Below are positions 9,044 to 16,330 of a DNA stretch of 64,000 nucleotides, piece by piece (the stretch's first letter is position 1; each line of letters starts with the position of its first letter). The stretch spans positions 2,872,001 through 2,936,000 of the forward strand of contig NZ_JAMLIG010000001.1 in assembly GCF_023954305.1 (NCBI RefSeq), read 5' to 3'. The notes under the pieces are model-generated. The model searched no databases. It saw only the letters and a program-made list of their open reading frames with translations, and was not told where the DNA came from. Source of the stretch: Mesorhizobium sp. (GTDB lineage Bacteria > Pseudomonadota > Alphaproteobacteria > Rhizobiales > Rhizobiaceae). The translations under genes and the position numbers were made by a program.

Positions 9044-9205
9044 CGCGCCCCCCTCTGGCCTGCCGGCCATCTCCCCCACACGGGGGGAGATCGGCAGCTT
9101 CCACGTCGGCGCACCTACTTGAGCGTTCGTTATTGGCGAAGCCGGTCGCGGCGTCCAATCTCCCCCCGTGTGGGGGAGATGGCCGGCAGGCCAGAGGGGG
9201 GCGCG
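9044..9205. repeat. RIME-like mosaic palindrome, family A, copy 3 (reverse orientation)
   Basis: Arms lie at 9044-9091 and 9158-9205. Compared with copies 1 and 2 the inner hairpin GTCC-TGCC-GGAC has become GGCC-TGCC-GGCC in the left arm, and the right arm carries the matching change, so pairing is kept. The spacer matches copies 1 and 2 only when reverse-complemented, so this copy is inverted. It fills the xdhB-xdhC gap. Confidence 0.92.
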
Positions 9206-9246
9206 ACAGAACGCAATGGCCTCCGGCAACGCGACCGGTTCGAGTC

Positions 9247-10056
9247 ATGACCGCCTCCCGCGCCAATCTCGCCCGCTTCCTCGATGCGCATCCGCAGGTC
9301 GCGCTGGTGGAGGTCGTCGAGGCGCTGGGCTCCACTCCGCGCGAGAAGGGCGCCTGGATGCTGGTGTCGCCGGCGGCGACCTTCGAGACGATCGGCGGCG
9401 GCACGCTGGAATTCATGGCAATCGACCGCGCGCGCCAGGCGCTGGCGGGACAGGATGTCGACAGCGCACTGGATGTCCCGCTCGGTCCGGAGATCGGCCA
9501 GTGCTGCGGCGGACGGGTCGAGCTGTCGATCCGGCTGCTCGATGCTCCCGCCCGCGCAGCGCTGACCGAAAAGGCACGGCAGGCCGACGCATCTCTGCCG
9601 CAGGTTCTCGTCTTCGGCGGAGGGCATGTCGGGCACGCGCTTGCCGCCGCCTTCGCGCTTCTTCCGGTCAAAGTGAGCGTCGTCGATACGCGCGCCGAGG
9701 CCCTTGACGGGATGCCGCCCGCCGTCGACACGCGGCTGACGCCGGTGCCGGAAGAAGCGGTGCGCGAGGCGCCGGCAGGCAGCGCCTTCGTCGTGCTGAC
9801 CCACGACCATGCACTCGACTTCCTCATCGTCGCCGAGGCTCTGAAGCGCACCGACGCGGCCTATGTCGGCATGATCGGCTCGAAGACGAAGCGCGCGACG
9901 TTCAAAAGCTGGTATCTGAAGGAGGCGGGCGGAGACGAGGCGGCGCTCTCGCGCCTGGTCTGCCCGATCGGCGGCCAGGCGGTGCGCGACAAGCGCCCGG
10001 CGGTGATCGCAGCTCTTGCCGCCGCCGAGATCATGACGGCGCTCAGCCGCAGCTGA
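9247..10056 (+). CDS. xdhC: Xanthine dehydrogenase accessory protein XdhC
   Basis: XdhC binds molybdenum cofactor, promotes its sulfuration and delivers it to XdhB; it is not part of the mature enzyme. The 269-residue protein has the N-terminal XdhC/CoxI domain (LVEVVEALGSTPREKGAWMLV, TIGGGTLEFMA, GQCCGGRVEL) and a C-terminal Rossmann domain with VFGGGHVGHALA and the VGMIGSKTKRATF segment. The ATG after GGTTCGAGTC is chosen over the longer ORF, which reads through the palindrome. It closes the uraH-xdhA-xdhB-xdhC run. Confidence 0.94.
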   Translation: MTASRANLARFLDAHPQVALVEVVEALGSTPREKGAWMLVSPAATFETIGGGTLEFMAIDRARQALAGQDVDSALDVPLGPEIGQCCGGRVELSIRLLDAPARAALTEKARQADASLPQVLVFGGGHVGHALAAAFALLPVKVSVVDTRAEALDGMPPAVDTRLTPVPEEAVREAPAGSAFVVLTHDHALDFLIVAEALKRTDAAYVGMIGSKTKRATFKSWYLKEAGGDEAALSRLVCPIGGQAVRDKRPAVIAALAAAEIMTALSRS

Positions 10057-10142
10057 CCTGGCGCTCGGGTCGATTTCCGCCTTTGTGGCGGAACCATGTC
10101 ATCACGCCGGTGTTACAGCCTCCATCAATCGGAGGACGCAAC

Positions 10143-10217
10143 ATGCACGGCATCATCTACCTCGTCGGTCTCGTGGTGGTCATCCTGTTCATCCTTTCGC
10201 TGCTCGGCCTTCGCTGA
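10143..10217 (+). CDS. 24-residue single-span membrane peptide
   Basis: The ORF encodes MHGIIYLVGLVVVILFILSL plus LGLR, almost all one transmembrane helix ending in Arg. A strong ribosome site (TCGGAGGACGCAAC) precedes the ATG, and the next gene, a larger membrane protein, starts 29 bases downstream, which supports real translation. Short peptides of this form are commonly seen in Rhizobiales genomes; no function is known to me. It is too short for routine gene callers. Confidence 0.68.
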   Translation: MHGIIYLVGLVVVILFILSLLGLR

Positions 10218-10246
10218 GCCGCGGCGTCAGAAACGGAGAGACTGCC

Positions 10247-11152
10247 ATGACCATGACCGATATCGCACCCGGCGGAACGACGATCATCACGGAAGAAACG
10301 CTCGCTGGAGAAACCGGCGTATCCTACATCGACTGGCCCGCGATCCTGGCGGGCGTCGTCCTCGCGACCGCCATCTCGTTCGTCCTGCTCACCTTCGGCT
10401 CCGCCATCGGCCTGTCGATGACCTCGGCGCGCGAAGGCGAGTCGGCATCCCTGTTCTGGATCGCCATCGTCGGCGGGTTGTGGATCCTGTGGGTGCAGGT
10501 GATCGCATCCTTTGCGGGCGCTTATCTCACCGGCCGGATGCGCCGCCGCACCGGCAGCGCCAGCGAATATGAATCCGACATCCGAGACGGCTCGAACGGG
10601 CTGGTGATGTGGGGCCTCGCCACGATCGTCGCCGCTATGATCGCCTATTCGGGCGTCATGGGTGCCGCCAACGTTGCCGGGCAGGCCGCCAGCGCCGTCG
10701 GGGCGACCGCGGGTGCCGCGGCCGGCGAGATGGCGGACGAACTGAGCCCGTCGGACCTGCTCGTCGACCGGACTCTGCGCGGCGGCCCCGACGCCCCGGC
10801 GCTGAGCGAAGCCGACCGCGCTTCCGTTGGCCGCATCCTCATGTCCGCGACGACAGGCGACGGGATCGACGCGGCGGACCGCGACTATCTCGCCTCCGTC
10901 ATCGCCGCCCGCGCCGGCATTCCGCCCGAGGAAGCTGCCCAGCGGGTCGACCAGGCCGTCGCACAGGCGCAGCAGATCGAGGCGCAGGCCCGCGAGGCGG
11001 CGGAGCGCGCCCGTCGCGCCTCGCTCGTCGCAGCGTTCCTGACCGCGGCGGCCCTGTTCGTCGGAGCCGCGGTGGCCTATTGGGCGGCGACGATGGGCGG
11101 CAACCATCGCGACAGGCAGACTGTGGTCGAAGGCTGGTATCGCCCCTGGTAG
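10247..11152 (+). CDS. PhnA-like integral membrane protein of unknown function
   Basis: This 301-residue protein has a short soluble start, hydrophobic segments at about residues 25-50 (DWPAILAGVVLATAISFVLL), 70-90 (FWIAIVGGLWILWVQ) and 115-140 (MWGLATIVAAMIAYSGV), a long Ala/Glu/Gln-rich helical stretch (about 205-260) and one last helix (LVAAFLTAAALFVGAAVAYW). It resembles proteins labelled PhnA-like in Mesorhizobium and relatives, but nothing links it to phosphonate use. It follows the 24-residue membrane peptide with GGAGAG before its ATG, so the two may be co-transcribed and work together at the membrane. Confidence 0.7.
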   Translation: MTMTDIAPGGTTIITEETLAGETGVSYIDWPAILAGVVLATAISFVLLTFGSAIGLSMTSAREGESASLFWIAIVGGLWILWVQVIASFAGAYLTGRMRRRTGSASEYESDIRDGSNGLVMWGLATIVAAMIAYSGVMGAANVAGQAASAVGATAGAAAGEMADELSPSDLLVDRTLRGGPDAPALSEADRASVGRILMSATTGDGIDAADRDYLASVIAARAGIPPEEAAQRVDQAVAQAQQIEAQAREAAERARRASLVAAFLTAAALFVGAAVAYWAATMGGNHRDRQTVVEGWYRPW

Positions 11153-11170
11153 GCACCCATGCGCTGACCG

Positions 11171-11198
11171 AAAAGGAGGCCGCCGCGAGGCGGCTTCC
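11171..11198 (-). terminator. Terminator of the LysR gene
   Basis: On the minus strand GGAAGCCGCC-TCGC-GGCGGCCTCC (one mismatched pair) is followed by TTTT, right after the LysR stop. It also lies between two convergent genes and could stop transcription from the plus-strand membrane gene less efficiently. Confidence 0.6.
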
Positions 11199-11204
11199 AG
11201 CGTT

Positions 11205-12125
11205 TCAGCCTCCCCTCAGGATCTCCCGGATCAGGCGCTGGCAGCGCTCGGCCATGAAGTCGAGCAGCAGGCGGACCTTCTGGTCCTGGTAGTTGCGGTG
11301 CGGATAGATGGCGGCTAGCTGCACCGGCGGCGGGGCGTTGTCCGGCAGGATGATTTTGAGTCGGCGGTCGCGGATGAACGGCTCCACTTCGAAGCGCGGC
11401 TTGTTGATGATGCCGTGGCCGGCGAGCGCCCATCCGGTGAGCACGTCGCCGTCGTCGGAATCGTAGGGGCCGCGCACGTCGAACTTGCGATAGCCGTCGG
11501 CGGTCCTCAGCGTCCAGAAATGCTCGCGGATGCCGGGATAGCGCAACATCAGGCAGTCGTGGGCAGCCTCCACCAGGTCGTCCGGCGTCGCCGGTTCGCC
11601 GCGGGCCGCGAGATAGGCGGGGGCCGCGACCAGCACCCGCTCGCATTCCAGGATGCCGCGCATCTTCAAACTCGAATCTTCCAGCGTACCGAGCTTGAAG
11701 GCGACGTCGATGCCCTCCTTCATGATGTCGACGTCATGGTCCGAGAGGCGTAGCCGGACTTCGATCTCGGGAAAGCGACCGCGGAATTCGGGGATGCCGG
11801 AGGCGATCAGGCGGCGGCCGAGCCCGAGCGGGGCGGTGACGCGGATCGTGCCGCGCGGCTTGCCGGACAGCGCGCTCACGGCTGCCTCGGCCTCGGTGAC
11901 AGCTTCCAGCACCTTCTTGGCGCCCTCGTAGAAGACCCGGCCGTGTTCGGTCGGCGTCAACTGGCGCGTCGTGCGGTTGAACAGCCGGACGCCGAGATAC
12001 TTTTCCAGCTCCTTGATGCGGTTCGAAGCGACGGCCGGCGAAATGCGCATGTCGCGCCCGGCGGCCGACAGGTTCTCCAACTCGACGACGCGAACAAAGA
12101 CGGCGATGTTATCGAGATAGGCCAT
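11205..12125 (-). CDS. LysR-family transcriptional regulator, divergent from puuD
   Basis: This 306-residue regulator has the N-terminal winged helix (FVRVVELENLSAAGRDMRIS, then PAVASNRIKELEKYLGVRLF and RTTRQLTPTEHG) and the periplasmic-binding-like effector domain from about residue 90 (GTIRVTAPLGLGRRLIASGIPEF). It belongs to the CrgA/AaeR-like branch by overall pattern. It is transcribed divergently from puuD with a 136-base shared promoter, the usual arrangement for a LysR protein controlling its neighbour. It is therefore the best candidate for controlling urate breakdown genes here; the inducer is unknown. Confidence 0.9.
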   Translation of the reverse strand: MAYLDNIAVFVRVVELENLSAAGRDMRISPAVASNRIKELEKYLGVRLFNRTTRQLTPTEHGRVFYEGAKKVLEAVTEAEAAVSALSGKPRGTIRVTAPLGLGRRLIASGIPEFRGRFPEIEVRLRLSDHDVDIMKEGIDVAFKLGTLEDSSLKMRGILECERVLVAAPAYLAARGEPATPDDLVEAAHDCLMLRYPGIREHFWTLRTADGYRKFDVRGPYDSDDGDVLTGWALAGHGIINKPRFEVEPFIRDRRLKIILPDNAPPPVQLAAIYPHRNYQDQKVRLLLDFMAERCQRLIREILRGG

Positions 12126-12180
12126 GCATTGCCCCGCTTTGCATCTTTCCTAGGCAATCAGAGGATGATTATCCAGATTT

Positions 12181-12190
12181 TTTTGAAAGT
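12181..12190 (+). promoter_or_regulatory. TTTTGAAAGT element shared with the uraH promoter
   Basis: This ten-base AT-rich element lies 72 bases before the puuD start in the LysR/puuD divergent promoter and is identical to 4256-4265 in the uraH promoter. Its role is inferred from recurrence at two promoters of the same pathway. Confidence 0.3.
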
Positions 12191-12261
12191 TATGGGACTG
12201 TCCGGCCCTTCCGCTTCGCAGCGCAGCAATTACAGTGAACCGGCTGACGAAAGGGACACGG

Positions 12262-13479
12262 ATGCAGGATCTCGCGCTCTTCTGGGACTGGCTCTCCTTC
12301 GGCGTGCGCTGGCTGCACGTGATCACCGCCATCGCCTGGATCGGCTCGTCCTTCTATTTCATCGCGCTCGACCTCGGGCTGCGCCAGCGTCCGGGACTGC
12401 CGGAGGGCGCGCATGGCGAGGAATGGCAGGTCCATGGCGGGGGCTTCTACCACATCCAGAAATACCTGGTCGCGCCGGCCGAAATGCCGGAACACCTGAC
12501 CTGGTTCAAGTGGGAGAGCTACGCCACCTGGCTGTCCGGCTTCGCGCTCCTGTGCATCGTCTATTACACCGGCGCGGACCTTTTCCTGATCGACCGCAAC
12601 GTGCTCGACGTGTCGCCCACCGTGGCGATCCTGATCTCGGTCGCCTCGCTAACACTCGCCTGGCTGTTCTACGACCAGCTCTGCAAGTCGCCGCTCGGCA
12701 ACAACGACACGGCGCTGATGCTGGTGCTCTACGTCTTCCTGGTGGCGATGGCCTGGGGCTACACGCAGCTCTTCACGGGACGCGCGGCCTTCCTGCATCT
12801 CGGAGCGATCACCGCAACCGTGATGTCGGCCAATGTCATCATGGTGATCATCCCCAACCAGAAGATCGTCGTCGCCGACCTGATCGCGGGGCGCAAGCCC
12901 GACCCAAAATACGGCAAGATCGCCAAGACGCGGTCGCTGCACAACAACTACCTGACGCTGCCCGTCATCTTCCTGATGCTCTCCAACCACTACCCGCTTG
13001 CGTTTGCGACGGAGTTCAACTGGATCATCGCCTCCATCATCTTCATCATCGGCGTGCTGATCCGGCACTATTTCAACACGGTACATGCGCGGAAGGGCAA
13101 TCCGCACTGGACCTGGGCGGCGTCTGCCATTCTGTTCATCGTCATCATGTGGCTCTCGACCGTCCCGGCCGTGCTCACCGGCGAGAAGAAAGTCTCGGCG
13201 GCGGCCGAAACCTTCATCGCCTCGGCGCATTTCCCGGCCGTCAAGGACACGGTGATCAGCCGCTGCTCGATGTGCCACATGGCGGAGCCGGTCTGGGACG
13301 GTCTCTACCGCGCGCCGAAGGGCGTGATCCTCGACAACGACGCCGACATCGCCGAACACGCCCGCGAGATTTACCTGCAGGCCGGCCGCAGCCACGCCAT
13401 GCCGCCCGGCAACGTGACCGAGGTGACGGCGGAGGAACGTGCGCTCCTGGTGGCGTGGTTCGAGGGGTCGGGGAAGTGA
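12262..13479 (+). CDS. puuD: Membrane urate hydroxylase with C-terminal cytochrome c domain
   Basis: PuuD (COG3748) oxidises urate to 5-hydroxyisourate at the inner membrane, feeding UraH. The 405-residue protein has about eight to nine transmembrane helices, beginning WLSFGVRWLHVITAIAWIGS, with conserved His residues (WLHVITAIAWIG; HGGGFYHIQKY). It ends in a periplasmic cytochrome c domain with CSMCH at 335-339 and a likely axial Met380 in HAMPPGN. Electrons therefore go to the respiratory chain rather than directly to O2. The ATG after GAAAGGGACACGG is preferred over a GTG 27 bases upstream. No other urate oxidase type is visible, so this is the urate-consuming step of the cluster. Confidence 0.94.
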   Translation: MQDLALFWDWLSFGVRWLHVITAIAWIGSSFYFIALDLGLRQRPGLPEGAHGEEWQVHGGGFYHIQKYLVAPAEMPEHLTWFKWESYATWLSGFALLCIVYYTGADLFLIDRNVLDVSPTVAILISVASLTLAWLFYDQLCKSPLGNNDTALMLVLYVFLVAMAWGYTQLFTGRAAFLHLGAITATVMSANVIMVIIPNQKIVVADLIAGRKPDPKYGKIAKTRSLHNNYLTLPVIFLMLSNHYPLAFATEFNWIIASIIFIIGVLIRHYFNTVHARKGNPHWTWAASAILFIVIMWLSTVPAVLTGEKKVSAAAETFIASAHFPAVKDTVISRCSMCHMAEPVWDGLYRAPKGVILDNDADIAEHAREIYLQAGRSHAMPPGNVTEVTAEERALLVAWFEGSGK

Positions 13480-13505
13480 CTAAAGCCATGAAAGCCCTCG
13501 GCCGC

Positions 13506-13668
13506 CCCCCTCACCCGGCCTCCGCTTCGCTCGGCCACCCTCTCCCCAAGGGGAGAGGAGGTCTACGACCGTCGCGGCCAATCTCTCGCCAGCCAGCGAA
13601 GACGTTGGTGAACCTCCTCTCCCCTTGGGGAGAGGGTGGCCGAGCGAAGCGGAGGCCGGGTGAGGGGG
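13506..13668. repeat. RIME-like mosaic palindrome, family B, copy 1
   Basis: Two perfect 57-base inverted arms (13506-13562 and 13612-13668) surround a 49-base spacer. Each arm is built of sub-palindromes such as CCGCTTCG/CGAAGCGG and CTCTCCCC-AAG-GGGAGAG. The sequence differs from family A but the design is the same. It fills the puuD-guaD gap and ends 28 bases before the guaD ATG. Repeats of this type are frequent between genes in Mesorhizobium-like genomes. Confidence 0.92.
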
Positions 13669-13696
13669 CACCTTCTCTCATCATGGCGACCGCCCC

Positions 13697-14998
13697 ATGA
13701 CCCTCATCATCCGCGGTCGAACCCTTTCCTTCCACCGCGCTCCCGAAGCCGCTGACGACCATTTATCCTACGCCTATGACGAAGACGGCGCGGTGCTGGT
13801 GCGCGACGGGAGGATCGTCGCGAGCGGCGCCTATGACGAGATCAGGGCACAGGCAGCAGAGGGCGTCGAGATCGTCGACCACCGGCCGCATCTGATCCTG
13901 CCCGGCTTCATCGACGCGCATCTGCATTTCCCGCAGATGCAGGTGATCGCCTCCTACGGGGCGGAACTGCTCGACTGGCTGAACACCTACACGTTCCCCG
14001 AGGAAGCGAAATTCGCCGACGCCCAGCACGGGCGGCGCATCGCGCGGCTGTTCCTCGACGAGATGGTGCGGCAGGGCACGACCACGGTGGCGGCCTATTG
14101 CTCGGTGCACAAATCCTCGGCCGAGGCCTTCTTCGAGGAGAGCCACGCGCGCAACATGCTCAACATCGCCGGCAAGGTGATGATGGACCGAAATGCGCCG
14201 GCGGGCGTGCTCGACACGCCGCAGTCGGGCTATGACGACACCAAGGCGCTGATCGCCGAATGGCATGGCCGCGGCCGGCAGCTCTATGCGATCACGCCGC
14301 GCTTCGCGATCACCTCGTCGCCGGCGCAACTGGAGATGGCGCAGGCGCTGGCGCGCGAGCATCCGGACTGCCACATCCAGACCCATCTGTCGGAGAACCA
14401 CGCCGAGATCCGCTGGACGGAGGAGCTTTATCCGGAGGCGAAGGACTACACCGACGTCTACGCGCGCTACGGGCTGATGGGGCCAAAAAGCCTGTTCGGC
14501 CATTGCATCCATCTCTCCGAACGCGAGGCGGACGCGATGTCGGAGACGGGGTCCGTCGCCGTGTTCTGCCCGACCTCGAACCTCTTCCTCGGCTCCGGCC
14601 TGTTCGACTACCAGCGCTACCGCCGCCGCGCGAAGCCGCTGAGGATCGCCACGGCGACCGACGTGGGCGGCGGCACCAGCTATTCCATGCTGCGCACCAT
14701 GGACGAGGCCTACAAGGTGATCGCGCTCAACGGCGAAAAGCTCGATCCGCTGAGGAGCTTCTGGCAGCTGACGCGCGGCAACGCGGAATCGCTGTCAATC
14801 GCCGACCGCGCCGGCACGCTGGAGGCGGGCACCGACGCCGACCTCGTCGTGCTGGACGCCAGCGCCACGCCCGGCATGGCGCTCAGGATGGAAACGGTGA
14901 AGACGCTGGCGGAGGAACTGTTCCTGCTGCAGACGCTCGGCGACGACCGCGCGGTGAAGCAGGTCTATATAGCAGGACGGGCGGCGAAGGAGGTTTGA
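13697..14998 (+). CDS. guaD: Guanine deaminase
   Basis: GuaD converts guanine to xanthine, the substrate of XdhABC. The 433-residue amidohydrolase has the metal motif FIDAHLHFPQ (His75, His77), the GuaD-typical YGAELLDWLNTYTFPEE, the HLSEN segment (QTHLSENHAEI) with a metal His, FGHCIHLSE, the FCPTSNLFLGSGLF motif and ATDVGGGTSYSM with the catalytic Asp. Length matches the family. It starts with ATG just after the family B palindrome; no clear ribosome site stands out apart from GGCGACCGCCCC. Confidence 0.95.
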   Translation: MTLIIRGRTLSFHRAPEAADDHLSYAYDEDGAVLVRDGRIVASGAYDEIRAQAAEGVEIVDHRPHLILPGFIDAHLHFPQMQVIASYGAELLDWLNTYTFPEEAKFADAQHGRRIARLFLDEMVRQGTTTVAAYCSVHKSSAEAFFEESHARNMLNIAGKVMMDRNAPAGVLDTPQSGYDDTKALIAEWHGRGRQLYAITPRFAITSSPAQLEMAQALAREHPDCHIQTHLSENHAEIRWTEELYPEAKDYTDVYARYGLMGPKSLFGHCIHLSEREADAMSETGSVAVFCPTSNLFLGSGLFDYQRYRRRAKPLRIATATDVGGGTSYSMLRTMDEAYKVIALNGEKLDPLRSFWQLTRGNAESLSIADRAGTLEAGTDADLVVLDASATPGMALRMETVKTLAEELFLLQTLGDDRAVKQVYIAGRAAKEV

Positions 14999-15040
14999 TC
15001 TTCTGAGACTGCGACGATAGGGTCGCCGCCCGGAGGATCC

Positions 15041-15538
15041 ATGCCCGCAACCGACGACATCGCGAAGATCATCGAGCAGGAGAAGGCGCTGGTTTTCGAC
15101 GCGTTCGACGAAGCGGCGGCCTTCGACCTCGGCAGCCGCATACGCGAGAAAGCGCTTGCGGGCAACCTGCCGATCAACATCGACATCCGGCTGTGGGACC
15201 GGCCGCTGTTCTATTGCGCGCTGCCTGGTTCGCGCGCGTCGAACCAGGATTGGGCGCGGCGCAAGATCAATGCCGTGCGGCACTTCCTGAAGCCGAGCTA
15301 CCGGCTGTTCCTCGAACAGGGCGGAAAGGATCAGGTCATCGCCGCGCATCACGGCCTGCCGGCAACGGACTACATTTTCGCCGGCGGCGCCTTCCCGATC
15401 CGGGTGCGCAATGCGGGCGTGATCGGTGCGGTGGCGATCTCCGGCCTGCCGTCGCGCGACGACCATAACACGGTCGTCGCCGTGCTGGCGGACCTGCTCG
15501 GCGCCGATGGCGCTTCGCTTGCGCTCGGCGCGGAATAA
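15041..15538 (+). CDS. UPF0303/GlcG-HbpS-like protein
   Basis: This 165-residue soluble protein matches the UPF0303 family: IIEQEKALVFDAFDEAAAFDLG, NIDIRLWDRPLFYCALPG, NQDWARRKINAVRHF and the C-terminal FAGGAFPIRVRNAGVIGAVA. The family has the fold of HbpS/GlcG heme- or small-molecule-binding proteins, but no enzymatic role is established. It sits between guaD and hyi with a good ribosome site (CGGAGGATCC) and only three bases before hyi, so it is probably part of the glyoxylate-processing operon. Confidence 0.85.
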   Translation: MPATDDIAKIIEQEKALVFDAFDEAAAFDLGSRIREKALAGNLPINIDIRLWDRPLFYCALPGSRASNQDWARRKINAVRHFLKPSYRLFLEQGGKDQVIAAHHGLPATDYIFAGGAFPIRVRNAGVIGAVAISGLPSRDDHNTVVAVLADLLGADGASLALGAE

Positions 15539-15541
15539 AAG

Positions 15542-16330
15542 GTGCCGCGTCTCGCCGCCAATCTGTCGACCCTGTTCACGGACGCGCCGTTTCTCGACCG
15601 GTTCGAGCGCGCGGCGAAGGCCGGGTTCGACACGGTGGAGTTCCAGTTCGGCTATGCGTTCGATCCGTCGGAGATCGCGGCCAGGCTCTCCGACACCGGG
15701 CTGACGCTGGCGCTGTTCAACATGCCGGCCGGCGACTGGGAGCATGGCGACCGCGGGCTTGCCGCGCGACCCGCCCGGCGCGAGGAATTCCGCACCGGCG
15801 TCGGCCAGGCGATCGACCTGGCGCTCGAACTCGGCTGCAAGCGGCTGCACATGCTGGCCGGCATCGTGGCGCCCGACGACGACGAGGACGAACTGCGCGC
15901 GACCTATGTCGACAATCTGCGCTACGCCGCGCAATTCTGCGGAACGGCGGGGATCGAGGTGCTGATCGAGCCGATCAGCCGCGAATCCTTCCCTGCCTAC
16001 TTCCTCTCGGGGCTCGACATGGCCGCCGACCTGATCGACGAGGCGGGCGAGGAGAACGTCTTCCTGCAATACGATCTCTACCACCGCCGCTTCGTCGGGG
16101 AGGATCTCGTCTCGCCCTATCTGAGACATGCCGACCGCATCCGCCACGTCCAGGTGGCCGGCTGGCCGGGACGACACGAGCCTGATGTCGGCGTGCTCGA
16201 CTGGCGGGCGGCTTTCGCCGCGCTGGACGCTGCGAACTATGCCGGCGTCGTCGGCTGCGAATATTTTCCCGCGGGCAGGACCGAGGACGGGCTCGGCTGG
16301 GCGCGGCCGTGGCTCGGGGAGCCGTCATGA
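15542..16330 (+). CDS. hyi: Hydroxypyruvate isomerase
   Basis: Hyi interconverts hydroxypyruvate and tartronate semialdehyde, the product of glyoxylate carboligation. The 262-residue TIM-barrel protein shows the family pattern: LAANLSTLFTDAPFLDRFERAAKAGFDTVE, then LFNMPAGDW, CKRLHMLAGI, VLIEPIS (metal Glu), LQYDLYHRR and HVQVAGWPGRHEPDVG, with VGCEYFPAG bearing the last metal Glu. It starts with GTG, three bases after the UPF0303 stop, which implies translational coupling. Its stop overlaps the glycerate kinase ATG. Confidence 0.92.
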   Translation: MPRLAANLSTLFTDAPFLDRFERAAKAGFDTVEFQFGYAFDPSEIAARLSDTGLTLALFNMPAGDWEHGDRGLAARPARREEFRTGVGQAIDLALELGCKRLHMLAGIVAPDDDEDELRATYVDNLRYAAQFCGTAGIEVLIEPISRESFPAYFLSGLDMAADLIDEAGEENVFLQYDLYHRRFVGEDLVSPYLRHADRIRHVQVAGWPGRHEPDVGVLDWRAAFAALDAANYAGVVGCEYFPAGRTEDGLGWARPWLGEPS

